Assembly (NCBI GenBank): GCA_038330145.1 | Contig: JBBQNR010000003.1 | Coordinates: 1-64,000, forward strand | DNA length: 64,000 nucleotides | From: JBBQNR01 sp038330145 | GTDB taxonomy: Bacteria > Actinomycetota > Thermoleophilia > Solirubrobacterales > JBBDJG01 | Direction of reading: 5' to 3' | In this document: positions 1 to 8,578 of the stretch, piece after piece | Layout of the letters: every line of letters starts with the position of its first letter | Position numbering within the stretch: the first letter of the stretch is position 1 | Program-made: the position numbers and the translations under genes | Notes under the pieces: model-generated | The model's database searches: none | What the model was told of the DNA's origin: nothing | The model's input: the letters and a program-made list of their open reading frames with translations, nothing else

Positions 1-1
1 C

Positions 2-1279
2 CTCGAGGTGGTGCGCCTGAAGGGAGGCGATCCATTCGTGTTCGGCCGCGGCGGCGAGGAGGCCGAAGCGCTGGTGCAGGCGGGCATCCGCTTCGAGGTC
101 GTGCCGGGCGTCACCGCCGGTGTCGCGGCGGCCGCCTACGCCGGCATCCCGGTCACCCACCGCGACCAGGCGTCGGCCGTCGCCTTCGTCACCGGCCACG
201 AGGATCCGACAAAGGAGGAGAGCTCGATCGACTGGCCCTCGCTGGCCGCTTTCAAGGGGACGCTCGTCTTCTACATGGGCGTGAGCCGCCTGGAGCGGAT
301 CGCCGACCGCCTGATCGAGCACGGCCGCTCTCCCGACGAGCCGGCAGCGGTCGTGGAGCAGGCATCACTTCCGGGTCAGCGCTCGGTGACGGGGCCACTC
401 GGCGAGATAGCCGAGCGTGCGTCGGTGGTCGGCATCCACCCACCGGCGGTGACGGTCGTCGGCCAGGTGGCCGGATTGCGGGAGCGGCTTGCCTGGTTCG
501 AGCAGATGCCGCTGCACGGCAAGAGGATCGCCGTCACCCGGGCGCGTGCCCAGGCGAGCACGCTGGCCGCTCGCCTGTCGCAGTTCGGGGCGGAGGTGAT
601 CGAGTTGCCCACGATCCGGATCGTGCCGCGCAACAGCGGCGAGGTAGATGCAGCGGCCGGCATGATCGCCGGCGGCCGCTACGACGTCGTCTGCGTCACG
701 AGCCCCAACGGCGCGCGACTGCTGGCCGACGCTCTCGAGCGTGCCGGAGGGGGCGTGGCGGCCCTGTCGGGCACCACCGTCGCGGCGATCGGGCCTGGGA
801 CCGAGCGGGCACTCGAGGAGCGAGGCATCGGGGTCGCCGTCGTGCCGGAGAAGTCGATCGCCGAATCACTCGTCGAGGAGCTGCTGGACCACTTCGATCT
901 GGCGGACAAGCGGGTGCTGCTGGCGCGAGCCGCCGAGGCGCGGGAGGTGCTGCCGGAGTCGCTGCGCGCGGCGGGAGCGCAGGTGGACGTCGTGGCGCTC
1001 TACGACACCGTGCGGGAGGACCTCAGCGAGCCCAACCTGGAGCTTCTCCGCGACATCGACTACGTCACGTTCACGAGCTCGTCGACCGTGCGCTACTTCG
1101 TCGAGGCGCTCGGCGGCACGGCGCGCTTTCCAGCTCAGGCACGGGTCATCTCCATCGGCCCGGTGACCAGCGGCACGGCGCGCGAGCTGGGTCTGCCCGT
1201 GCACCGGGAAGCCGAGCGCCACGACATCGACGGACTCGTCGACGCGCTTGTCGCGGACTGCCTTGCCGCTGCCGATTAG
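2..1279 (+). CDS. cobA-hemD: Uroporphyrinogen-III C-methyltransferase / uroporphyrinogen-III synthase fusion, 5'-truncated
   Basis: The frame is open to the left edge, so the start lies outside the window. The first part carries methyltransferase hallmarks: KGGDPFVFGRGGEE near the edge and PGVTAGVAAAAYAGIPVTHRD, which line the SAM and porphyrin cleft of this family. From about LHGKRIAVTRARAQA onward the protein is a HemD domain, with two Rossmann-like lobes and the VTSPNG and FTSSSTV segments. HemD cyclises hydroxymethylbilane to uroporphyrinogen III; the methylase converts that to precorrin-2 for siroheme or cobalamin. Such fusions are common in Gram-positive bacteria. The 3' end overlaps the next gene by 32 nt, which suggests coupling. 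Confidence 0.93.
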   Translation, partial: LEVVRLKGGDPFVFGRGGEEAEALVQAGIRFEVVPGVTAGVAAAAYAGIPVTHRDQASAVAFVTGHEDPTKEESSIDWPSLAAFKGTLVFYMGVSRLERIADRLIEHGRSPDEPAAVVEQASLPGQRSVTGPLGEIAERASVVGIHPPAVTVVGQVAGLRERLAWFEQMPLHGKRIAVTRARAQASTLAARLSQFGAEVIELPTIRIVPRNSGEVDAAAGMIAGGRYDVVCVTSPNGARLLADALERAGGGVAALSGTTVAAIGPGTERALEERGIGVAVVPEKSIAESLVEELLDHFDLADKRVLLARAAEAREVLPESLRAAGAQVDVVALYDTVREDLSEPNLELLRDIDYVTFTSSSTVRYFVEALGGTARFPAQARVISIGPVTSGTARELGLPVHREAERHDIDGLVDALVADCLAAAD

Positions 1280-2075
1280 CTTCCTGTCCGACTACGGATG
1301 GGAGGACGACTTCGTCGGCGTCTGCCACGGCGTGATCGAGACCATCGCGCCGGGAACCACCGTGATCGACATCGCGCACGGATTGGCTCCGGGCGAGCTG
1401 ACCGGCGCGGCCACGGTGTTGCGCAACGCGCTTCCGTACATGCCGGCCGGCGTCCACCTCGCCGTCGTCGACCCCGGCGTCGGGACCGAGCGCCGCGCAC
1501 TTGCGCTGGCCTGCGGTGACCGCCTGCTGGTCGGCCCTGACAACGGCCTTCTGTGGCCGGCGGCGGATCGCCTCGGCGGCGTCGATCGTGCCGTCGACGT
1601 CAGTGACTCGCCGTGGCGGTTGCAACCCGTGTCGGCCACCTTCCACGGTCGAGACCTGTTCGCGCCGGTGGCGGCGCGGCTCGCGCTCGGTGGGTCGCTC
1701 GACGAAGGCGGCGAGCAGATGGCGCCCTCGGAGCTGGTGCGCCTGGAGCTGCCGGAGGCGAGCACCTCCGATGGAGTGCTATCCGCGATCGTGCTGGTCG
1801 TGGACCACTTCGGAAACGCACAGCTGAGTGCCACGCCACACGGCCTGGACGCCTCAGGGTTCGAGCGCGGCGATCGCGTCACGGTCGAGGCCGGCTCGAA
1901 CCGGGCCATCGCCATCGTCGGCCGCACGTTCGCGGACGGCGGACCGAGAGCGTTGCTGGTCTACGAAGACTCCTCCGGCTCGATCGCCCTGGCGGTAAAC
2001 GGCGGCAGCGCCGCCCTGGTGCTCGGCCTGAGGCCAGGAGCCACGGTGCGGCTCGCACGCGTGGCCGACGACTAG
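1248..2075 (+). CDS. SAM hydroxide adenosyltransferase (DUF62 / SAM_HAT family)
   Basis: A 275-residue cytosolic protein of the family that hydrolyses S-adenosylmethionine to adenosine and methionine using an activated hydroxide; it is related to fluorinases and chlorinases. Visible family signatures are the N-terminal ISFLSDYGWEDDFVG block, DIAHG, VDPGVGTERR and VGPDNGLLWP. The C-terminal barrel begins near VLVVDHFGNAQLS, the conserved Asn-containing substrate segment. TTG at 1248 is chosen as the longest start; TTG at 1263 is possible and would bring the start closer to the conserved block. The gene overlaps cobA-hemD upstream and touches birA downstream (TAGTG), so the three look co-translated. 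The physiological role of the family is poorly understood. Confidence 0.88.
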   Translation: MSRTALPLPISFLSDYGWEDDFVGVCHGVIETIAPGTTVIDIAHGLAPGELTGAATVLRNALPYMPAGVHLAVVDPGVGTERRALALACGDRLLVGPDNGLLWPAADRLGGVDRAVDVSDSPWRLQPVSATFHGRDLFAPVAARLALGGSLDEGGEQMAPSELVRLELPEASTSDGVLSAIVLVVDHFGNAQLSATPHGLDASGFERGDRVTVEAGSNRAIAIVGRTFADGGPRALLVYEDSSGSIALAVNGGSAALVLGLRPGATVRLARVADD

Positions 2076-2875
2076 TGGCCCCGGCGGCTCCGATCAGGCC
2101 GAGGCCGGGATCGGGTGCGCTCGACGGGCCGCTGGTGCACCTCGACGTGACAGCGTCGACCAACGACCACGCGCGCCTGCTCGCGCAGGCGGGCGCTGCG
2201 GCGGGTACCGTGGTGCTGGCCGAGGAGCAGACCGCCGGTAGGGGCCGGCAGGGCCGTACCTGGTCCGCGCCGCGGGGAACAGCGCTGACGCTGTCGATCG
2301 TCCTGAGGCCACAGCAGCAGGCACTCACGATGCTGCCACTGGCAACGCCACTCGCCGTCTGCGAGGCCTGCGAGCAGGTGTCAGACGTACCCTGCCGCAT
2401 CAAGTGGCCGAACGACGTGCTCGCCGACTCCAGGAAGCTGGCCGGCATCCTGATCGAGTCACGGCCGCGGCAGGGTTGGGCCGTAGTGGGTATCGGGCTC
2501 AACGTGAACACGCCGGTCGAGGAGCTTGGCCCGCAGCTGGAGTCGATCGCCACCTCGCTGCGCATCGCCTCCGGCGCCGAAGTGGATCGCGAACACGCGC
2601 TCGACGCTCTGCTCGATGCGCTCGCTGCGCACGTCGGTCCCGCCGCCGCGCAGGACAGCGAGGCTCTGCTGGCCGCCTACCGGAAGCGCGACGCGCTGAT
2701 CGATAGGCCGATCCGCTGGACCGCCGCGGGCCGCACCCTCGAGGGCAGGGCCGCGGGCATCGACGAGCAGGGGAACCTGGTGGCCTTCACCGGCGACGGC
2801 GAGCGCTGCACGCTCGATGCCGGCGAGGTGCACCTGCTCGGCTCCGAGGAGGGTTTGGGCCCGAGGGCCTTCTAG
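2075..2875 (+). CDS. birA: Biotin--[acetyl-CoA-carboxylase] ligase
   Basis: GTG at 2075 shares its G with the TAG of the preceding gene, giving 266 residues. The sequence has the BPL catalytic signatures: TASTND for substrate positioning, the biotinoyl-AMP loop AGRGRQGRTW, and KWPNDVL followed by KLAGILIE. The enzyme activates biotin with ATP and transfers it to the lysine of the biotin carboxyl carrier domain. There is no N-terminal helix-turn-helix, so this is the monofunctional type and not the E. coli-style repressor. The frame extends open further upstream over the previous gene, but that part has no BPL similarity. Its stop directly abuts the stop of the convergent helicase gene. Confidence 0.93.
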   Translation: MAPAAPIRPRPGSGALDGPLVHLDVTASTNDHARLLAQAGAAAGTVVLAEEQTAGRGRQGRTWSAPRGTALTLSIVLRPQQQALTMLPLATPLAVCEACEQVSDVPCRIKWPNDVLADSRKLAGILIESRPRQGWAVVGIGLNVNTPVEELGPQLESIATSLRIASGAEVDREHALDALLDALAAHVGPAAAQDSEALLAAYRKRDALIDRPIRWTAAGRTLEGRAAGIDEQGNLVAFTGDGERCTLDAGEVHLLGSEEGLGPRAF

Positions 2876-5521
2876 CTAGTCGTCCTCGGGCTCGTCGGCG
2901 CCGGCGAGCTCGGCTGCTCGCAGCTCGTTCAGCGACTCGGCGCCGTTGGAGTCCGCGTCCGCGACTTCGACCGACGCTTCGCCGTTGTCCGACTCCTCGG
3001 CCTGCTTCACGTCGGCGACCGGCTTCACCTCGTCGGGCTTCACCTTCCGGCGGCGCCGACCTCCGGCCCTGCCGTTGCGATTGGCACGGGCTCCGTTCGA
3101 CTCCTCGGCGCCGGCCTTTCGCTTCTTGCGCTTGCGCTTGCCCTTGGGGAAGTTGCGCAGCAGCTCGCGTGCAAGGGCGGAAGGCTTGCGCGCCATCCGA
3201 TTGCGTGCGCCCCGCAGCACCTCCTCCGCCTCGGGGCTGTGCGCGAGCGCGGCGGCCAGCAGCGCGGCGGCGAGGCGCCGGTCGTGCTTGCGCGCCGCGT
3301 GCACCAGCCGGCGCGCGTTGCGGCCGTGAGCCGCGCCGGAAGAGTTAACAAGCAGTCCGAGCAGACGCTTGGTCTCGGGCCAGCGCTGCACGGCGTATTC
3401 CTCATGCACCTCGCGCGAGTACTCCGCCAACCTCCAGAGCCAGGCCTGCGCCTGGTCGCGGCGCCCGATGCGCCGCTCGGCCAGCGCCTGAAGGAACGTA
3501 CGGGCGCCCTCGCGGCGCTCCTCACGCGGCCAGGTGCCGACGATCTCGACGGCCTCGTCGAACGCGTCAGCGTCACGGCGAGCCGCGATCTCGGCCAGCG
3601 CCCGCTGGCGCAGCTGCGGGTTGCGGTTGCGCTGGAGGCACGTCAGAAGGAAACGGCGGCGAAGATCGCCGTTGGGGTCGCTGTGGAGCATCGCCTTGGC
3701 TCTGCGCCATGAGTTCGGCACTACGCGGGCGCCGGCCAGGGCCGCCCAGGCGTGCTGCTCATCCGGCGGCAGGTACTCGACGGCGATCCGCCACAGCTCT
3801 CGCTCGAACACCTGGAGGCGGCGCTCGGAATCGGCCGTCACCGGCACGATCCGCCGCTCCACGCGCAGTCGCCGGCCGCGGCCTCGCCGCACCGGCCCGA
3901 CGACGATCGCTCCGCCGCGGTAGACGTCGCGGTCGAGCAGCTTGTGCAGGGTGACGATCGCCTCGTCGTTCTTGGTCGCCGGGTGCACGAAGTCGATCAC
4001 TAGGCCGGCCTCCTTGCCCTGGTGCCGGCGGGTGACGCGTCCGACCCGCTGCTGGTACACGCGCTTGGAAGCGGTCGGTGCGAGGTGCATGCAGACAGTC
4101 GCGCGCGGCGAGTTCCAGCCCTCCGCCAGCAGCATCGCGTTCACCAGCACGTCGATCTCCCCGCGTTCGAAGGCGGCGAGAGTCTCGGCCAGCTCTCGCT
4201 TCGGTGTCTCACCCGAGACCGCCTTCGCCCTCATGCCGGCCGCCTCGAAGGCGACGGCGACGTTGTGGGCATGGCGGACTCCAGCGGAGTAGACGATGCC
4301 CGGCAGGTGCTTGAAGCGCACGCGATAGAGGTCGGCCACGGCGGCGTTGAAGGGGCCCTGGTCGAGCAGCGCGGCCAGCTCTTCCTGGTCGAAGTCCTGG
4401 TCCACCTCGCCCTTGCGCAGCGGCACCTTGGCGAGCGTGCGGACCTGCGGCCCGGGCGGAATCCGAATGCTGCGCAGCGGCGCGATGACGCCGCGCCGTG
4501 CGGCCTGAGCGAGGTCGAAGCGACTCGTCTGTGTCGGGAAGACATCCGCCACGTGACGGGCGATCAGCGCGCCGGTGGCGGTCATGCCGATGAAGACCGG
4601 CCCCAGCCACTGGCGGATCGCCGCGCTCGTCTTCTCGCCCAGCGCGGTGTGAGCCTCGTCGCAGATGACGATCGAGTAGGCATCGGAAACTTTGCCGGCG
4701 TTGCGCACGAACCACTGGTACGTCTCCACCGTCACCGGCCCGTCGGCGTTGTCGCGCCCACCGAGCAGCGCCTCGGAGATGCGGTGGCCATAGCCGCGGT
4801 CGCGCAGCTCGCCGATGAACTGATCGACGAGGTTGCGACGGTGAGTCAGGATCAGAACCCCGCCGGTGCGGGAAGCCTCGACGAAGCCGAGTGCAGCCAC
4901 GGTCTTTCCGGAGCCGGTCGCGTGCTCGAACCAGAAGCGCCGCCCGGCGCCGGGGTCCTCGGGCTGCTCCGGGAGTTGGTCCTCAGCGTCCGTGGCCTCC
5001 TCAGCCAGCTCGGATTCGAGCCAGTCCGCCGCCTCCTCCTCGTCGACGTCCCCGTTGGCGCTCAGCTCCTCGTCCTCGTCCTCGTCCTCTTCGTCAAAGT
5101 CCTCGTCGAGATCCTCGGATTCCTCCTCCTCCACATCGGCCACAGCATCCTCGAGCGCAGCACGATGGTTGCCGTTCTGGCGCTCGGCCTCGGCGATCAG
5201 AGCCGTCAGGGTTCCGGACAGCACGTCGACCTGGTGGGCCGAGAGCACGGCGCCGTCGGCAAGCTTGGGCTCGTCGTCGGAGAGCAGCCGCTCCAGACCC
5301 AGCATCAGCGAGTACTTGGTGCGCCACTCGACCGAGGGAACCTTGTGACCCTGCTCGATCTCCTCCAGAGCAGCGTCGATCGCCCGGCGCGTCGCGGTGC
5401 CCGGTTTCAGCAAAGCTTCGTCGTGCGCGAGCGGCTCGCGTGTCCACTCCTCTACGCGAGTAAGTTGCTTCCGGGTAGGAAGAGTCGCGGCCGTCGCGGC
5501 CACTTGAGTCGTATTGGCCAT
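2876..5521 (-). CDS. SF2 DEAD/DEAH-box helicase with long acidic insertion
   Basis: ATG at 5521 is preceded by GAGG 11 nt upstream and gives 881 residues; an in-frame extension to 5620 looks non-coding. Helicase motifs are Walker A ATGSGKT (about 201-207), DEAH (288-291), motif III MTAT and a motif VI-type QQRVGRVTRR. A highly acidic, low-complexity stretch occupies about residues 125-190, just ahead of Walker A. The C-terminal third is rich in Arg/Lys (KGKRKRKKRK) and then Glu/Asp. The architecture resembles restriction-type or UvrB-like SF2 translocases, but no nuclease or methylase partner lies nearby. The substrate is unknown; a role in nucleic acid remodelling is inferred. The gene is monocistronic and faces birA with zero spacing. 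Confidence 0.85.
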   Translation of the reverse strand: MANTTQVAATAATLPTRKQLTRVEEWTREPLAHDEALLKPGTATRRAIDAALEEIEQGHKVPSVEWRTKYSLMLGLERLLSDDEPKLADGAVLSAHQVDVLSGTLTALIAEAERQNGNHRAALEDAVADVEEEESEDLDEDFDEEDEDEDEELSANGDVDEEEAADWLESELAEEATDAEDQLPEQPEDPGAGRRFWFEHATGSGKTVAALGFVEASRTGGVLILTHRRNLVDQFIGELRDRGYGHRISEALLGGRDNADGPVTVETYQWFVRNAGKVSDAYSIVICDEAHTALGEKTSAAIRQWLGPVFIGMTATGALIARHVADVFPTQTSRFDLAQAARRGVIAPLRSIRIPPGPQVRTLAKVPLRKGEVDQDFDQEELAALLDQGPFNAAVADLYRVRFKHLPGIVYSAGVRHAHNVAVAFEAAGMRAKAVSGETPKRELAETLAAFERGEIDVLVNAMLLAEGWNSPRATVCMHLAPTASKRVYQQRVGRVTRRHQGKEAGLVIDFVHPATKNDEAIVTLHKLLDRDVYRGGAIVVGPVRRGRGRRLRVERRIVPVTADSERRLQVFERELWRIAVEYLPPDEQHAWAALAGARVVPNSWRRAKAMLHSDPNGDLRRRFLLTCLQRNRNPQLRQRALAEIAARRDADAFDEAVEIVGTWPREERREGARTFLQALAERRIGRRDQAQAWLWRLAEYSREVHEEYAVQRWPETKRLLGLLVNSSGAAHGRNARRLVHAARKHDRRLAAALLAAALAHSPEAEEVLRGARNRMARKPSALARELLRNFPKGKRKRKKRKAGAEESNGARANRNGRAGGRRRRKVKPDEVKPVADVKQAEESDNGEASVEVADADSNGAESLNELRAAELAGADEPEDD

Positions 5522-5739
5522 CTCGAGGCTTACCTCATTACGGAGTCGTCGCCGGCCCCACAGCGCCTTTGCAACGTCTCCATGCCATGCGATCTGGCAA
5601 GCGTCCCTCTTCGGAACCAAGTCGCGCCTGCCGAGAAAGCGGCACCGCGGCCACCTAGCAGCCAGTGGCGCGGGATATGCGTATTAAAGCAGCTAACGGC
5701 GCTGCTCCCAGGAACCTACGCTAGGTTTCGGCAGACGCC

Positions 5740-6396
5740 GTGCAAGGCTTGAGTCGGCTGTTACTAGGAAAGCGGGCGCCGGAGCGGCCCCGGCCCCAGC
5801 AGGCGGGCCGGCCCGGTGCAATCGCAACCATCGCCGCGGCGCTCGCGATCGGCCTGGCAACGGCTGGTCCAAGCGGCTGCGGCGGCAAGGACCAACCCAC
5901 GAGCGCGGCCTCCGCGGCCGACTTCACGAAGGCGCTGAAGGGGGCTCCACCGCCACTCAGAAGGCTCTACTCCAGCGGCGGGCTGCAGGACGGAGGGGAG
6001 CCGGCCTTCAAGCGTCAGCTGAGCCGGCTGCGCGGGTACCCGGTCGTGGTCAACAAATGGGCCGCCTGGTGCGGCCCCTGCCGCTTCGAGTTCCCGTTCT
6101 TCCAGCGCCTGGTCGAGAAGCGCGGCAAGCAGGTTGCCTTCCTGGCCGTCGACTCCCGCGACGTGCGCGACGACGCCGAGAAGTTCCTGCGCCGATACCC
6201 GGTGCCCTATCCGAGCTTCTTCGACCCCGACGGCGAGGTCGCGAGGACATTTCGGGGCGACCGCGTGTCGCCGACGACGGCCTTCTACGACCGCTCCGGG
6301 CAGCTCGTCTACACCAAGCAGGGCGGTTACGACTCCGAGCGTGCGATTGCCGACGACGTGGATCGCTACGCGGTGGAGGGCGCGCGGAAAAGGTAG
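5740..6396 (+). CDS. TlpA-like thioredoxin-fold protein, membrane-attached
   Basis: A 218-residue exported thioredoxin-like protein. The N-terminus has a basic stretch, a hydrophobic segment at about 27-43 and a Cys at 47 (PSGC) that could be a lipid anchor, although the lipobox is weak. The active-site motif is WCGPC (Cys111 and Cys114), followed by FLAVDSRD and a cis-Pro region near VSPTTAFYD. TlpA/ResA-type proteins reduce disulfides outside the membrane, for example in cytochrome c or cell-wall proteins. GTG at 5740 is the longest start. TAGGTT lies at 5722-5727, a position consistent with a very short leader. The gene stands apart from the divergent helicase upstream. Confidence 0.82.
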   Translation: MQGLSRLLLGKRAPERPRPQQAGRPGAIATIAAALAIGLATAGPSGCGGKDQPTSAASAADFTKALKGAPPPLRRLYSSGGLQDGGEPAFKRQLSRLRGYPVVVNKWAAWCGPCRFEFPFFQRLVEKRGKQVAFLAVDSRDVRDDAEKFLRRYPVPYPSFFDPDGEVARTFRGDRVSPTTAFYDRSGQLVYTKQGGYDSERAIADDVDRYAVEGARKR

Positions 6397-6430
6397 GCCC
6401 GGGTCCCGGCGGCCCGGCGGCCCGGGGCCT

Positions 6431-6436
6431 CATAAT
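6431..6436 (+). promoter_or_regulatory. Candidate -10 box for the NfeD-like gene (leaderless)
   Basis: CATAAT ends six nucleotides before the ATG at 6443, and no Shine-Dalgarno sequence is present. Transcription would begin at or next to the start codon. No clear -35 is seen. Confidence 0.4.
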
Positions 6437-6442
6437 CGAGCC

Positions 6443-7771
6443 ATGCCCAAATCGATCGCCGCGTTCGGGGTGATCCTGCTGGCCTTGCTCGCGAGCCCGG
6501 CCGGCCTGGCTCAGGAGCGGCAGTCGCGCCCGCTCGTGCAATCGATCGACCTCGACGTGACGATCGATCCGGCCTCGGCAGCCTGGGTGGATCAGAGCCT
6601 CGACGACGCCAAGAAGGATGGCGCCTATCTGGTCGTGCTCCGGCTCGACACCCCCGGCGGTCTCGACGATTCGATGCGCGAGATCGTCAAGGACATCATC
6701 GCCGCGCCGATGCCGGTCGTTGTCTACGTGTCGCCCGACGGCGCCCGCGCCGCGTCTGCGGGCCTGTTCGTCACCGAGGCCGCGGACGTCGCCGCGATGG
6801 CCCCCCAGACCAACATCGGCTCGGCGACGCCGATATCGATCGGCCCGGGCGATCAGGACCGCGTGCTCGGCCGAAAGATCCGCAACGACGCCGCAGCCTA
6901 CGTGCGCGCGCTGGCGGAGGGACACGGCCGCAACCCCGACCTCGCGGAGCAGATGGTGCGCAAGGCGACCAACGTCACCGCCGCCGATGCAAAGCGCCGT
7001 GGCCTGATCGACCTGATCGCCGCCAACGAGCAGGACATGCTCCGCAAACTCGACGGCTTCCGGGTCAATGGCCCGAAGCAGCAGGTTCTCCACACCGGTG
7101 GCGCGCGCGTCGAGCGGCGCGACCTGCCCTTCAAGTTCGAGGTGCTCGAGCTGCTGGTGAACCCCAACACGGCCTTCCTGCTGCTGACCCTGGGCCTGAT
7201 CGGGATCGCGCTCGAGGCCTTCCATCCGGGCACGATCCTGCCGGGCGCCCTCGGCGGGGTGTCGCTGATCCTTTCCCTGTTCGGCCTCGCGCAGCTACCG
7301 ATCACCGCCGCGGGGCTGCTGCTGATCGCGCTCGCCTTCTCGCTGTTCGTGGCCGAGGCGTTCATCATCAGCCACGGAGCGCTGGCCTCCGGCGGAGTCG
7401 TGTCGTTGGTTTTCGGTGGCTTGCTGCTGTTCGACACCGACAGCGAGGCGTTCGACATCTCGGTACCACTCGTGATCTTCACGGCGGCGTTGCTGGGCGG
7501 ATCGTTCGTGTTCCTGATCAGCAAGGCCGTGGAGGCACGTCACCGGCAGGTTCATACCGGGGTGGAGGAGCTGATCGGAGCTGAGGGCATGGTCCGGTCG
7601 CCGCTCGAGCCCGTCGGCCACGTCTTCGTGCGCGGAGCGCTCTGGAGAGCGGTACCGGCAGGCGACGAGCGCCCTGCCGTTGGCGAGCGCGTGGTGGTGG
7701 AGAAGGTGGACGGCCTGACGCTGACCGTGCGCCCGGCAGGCCGCGACGAGCCCGCTTCGCCGGAGGCATAG
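6443..7771 (+). CDS. NfeD-like membrane-bound serine protease (ClpP-class)
   Basis: A 442-residue protein with a signal peptide (1-23), a ClpP/SppA-like protease domain (about 30-235), four to five membrane helices (about 245-360) and a C-terminal NfeD OB-fold domain. The Ser-Lys dyad matches archaeal 1510-N: Ser105 in ARAASAGLF and Lys145 in LGRKIRND, 40 residues apart against 41 in that enzyme. DTPGGL is the substrate-binding strand. The family cleaves hydrophobic C-terminal regions of stomatin-like proteins, and the next gene encodes such a slipin, so the pair is a recognised functional unit. ATG at 6443 is chosen because it directly begins the signal peptide. Confidence 0.9.
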   Translation: MPKSIAAFGVILLALLASPAGLAQERQSRPLVQSIDLDVTIDPASAAWVDQSLDDAKKDGAYLVVLRLDTPGGLDDSMREIVKDIIAAPMPVVVYVSPDGARAASAGLFVTEAADVAAMAPQTNIGSATPISIGPGDQDRVLGRKIRNDAAAYVRALAEGHGRNPDLAEQMVRKATNVTAADAKRRGLIDLIAANEQDMLRKLDGFRVNGPKQQVLHTGGARVERRDLPFKFEVLELLVNPNTAFLLLTLGLIGIALEAFHPGTILPGALGGVSLILSLFGLAQLPITAAGLLLIALAFSLFVAEAFIISHGALASGGVVSLVFGGLLLFDTDSEAFDISVPLVIFTAALLGGSFVFLISKAVEARHRQVHTGVEELIGAEGMVRSPLEPVGHVFVRGALWRAVPAGDERPAVGERVVVEKVDGLTLTVRPAGRDEPASPEA

Positions 7772-7774
7772 ACT
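7769..7774 (+). promoter_or_regulatory. Candidate -10 box TAGACT for the slipin gene
   Basis: TAGACT overlaps the stop codon of the NfeD-like gene and lies nine nucleotides before GTG 7784, which would give a near-leaderless transcript in addition to read-through. Confidence 0.35.
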
Positions 7775-7783
7775 AGGGGCACG

Positions 7784-8578
7784 GTGGGAGCTGCGCTGAT
7801 CGTCATCGGGGTAGTCGTCTTCTTCGCGGTGATCGTGCTCGCGAGCGCGGTTCGCGTGTTGCGCGAGTACGAGCGCGGCGTGGTGTTCCGCCTCGGTCGG
7901 CTGATCGGCCAGAAGGGACCGGGCCTGATCCTGCTGATACCGATCATCGACAAGATGGTGCGCGTCGATCTGCGCACGGTGACGCTCAGCATCCCGCCGC
8001 AGGAGGTGATCACGCGCGACAACGTGCCGGCCTCGGTCACTGCCGTCTGCTACTTCCGTGTCGTGAACGCGAACGACGCGATCGTGCAGGTCGAGAACTT
8101 CCTGCTCGCGACGTCACAGATCGCGCAGACGACGCTTCGCGCTGTGCTCGGCCGTGCTGAGCTGGACACTCTGCTGTCCGAGCGCGACCGCCTCAACGAC
8201 GAGCTCCAGCGCATCATCGACGAGCAGACCGAGCCCTGGGGGATCAAGATCACGACGGTCGAGATCAAGGACGTAGAGATCCCGCAGACGATGCAGCGGG
8301 CGATGGCGCGCCAGGCAGAGGCCGAGCGCGAGCGGCGCGCGAAGATCATCGCCGCCGAGGGCGAGTTCCAGGCCTCGGACAAGCTGGCGCAGGCTGCCGA
8401 GAAGATCGGCAAGCACCCGGTCGCAATCCAGCTGCGCTTCCTCCAGACCCTGATCGAGGTCGCCTCGGAGCACAACTCGACGACGATCTTTCCGGTGCCG
8501 ATCGACCTTTTCCAGCCCTTCCTCGAGGCCGCGCGGGCACAACAGAGCGCGGCGCGAGACCTTCCCGAGCAGCGCTGA
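7784..8578 (+). CDS. Slipin / SPFH (stomatin-prohibitin) family protein
   Basis: A 264-residue protein with a hydrophobic N-terminal hairpin (about 2-25) followed directly by the SPFH domain, which begins VLREYERGVVFRLGR. Other conserved segments are GPGLILLIP, VDLRTVTL, ELDTLLSERDRLN and the E/A-rich coiled coil RQAEAERERRAKIIAAEGE. Slipins oligomerise at the inner membrane and organise lipid microdomains; some are substrates of the NfeD-type protease encoded immediately upstream. The ending TGA overlaps the presumed CTG start of the next gene (CTGA). Confidence 0.92.
   Translation: MGAALIVIGVVVFFAVIVLASAVRVLREYERGVVFRLGRLIGQKGPGLILLIPIIDKMVRVDLRTVTLSIPPQEVITRDNVPASVTAVCYFRVVNANDAIVQVENFLLATSQIAQTTLRAVLGRAELDTLLSERDRLNDELQRIIDEQTEPWGIKITTVEIKDVEIPQTMQRAMARQAEAERERRAKIIAAEGEFQASDKLAQAAEKIGKHPVAIQLRFLQTLIEVASEHNSTTIFPVPIDLFQPFLEAARAQQSAARDLPEQR

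Noticed and set aside
4022..5752. 576-residue plus-strand frame opposite the helicase
   Set aside because: Antisense shadow; the minus strand carries intact helicase motifs, and this frame has none.
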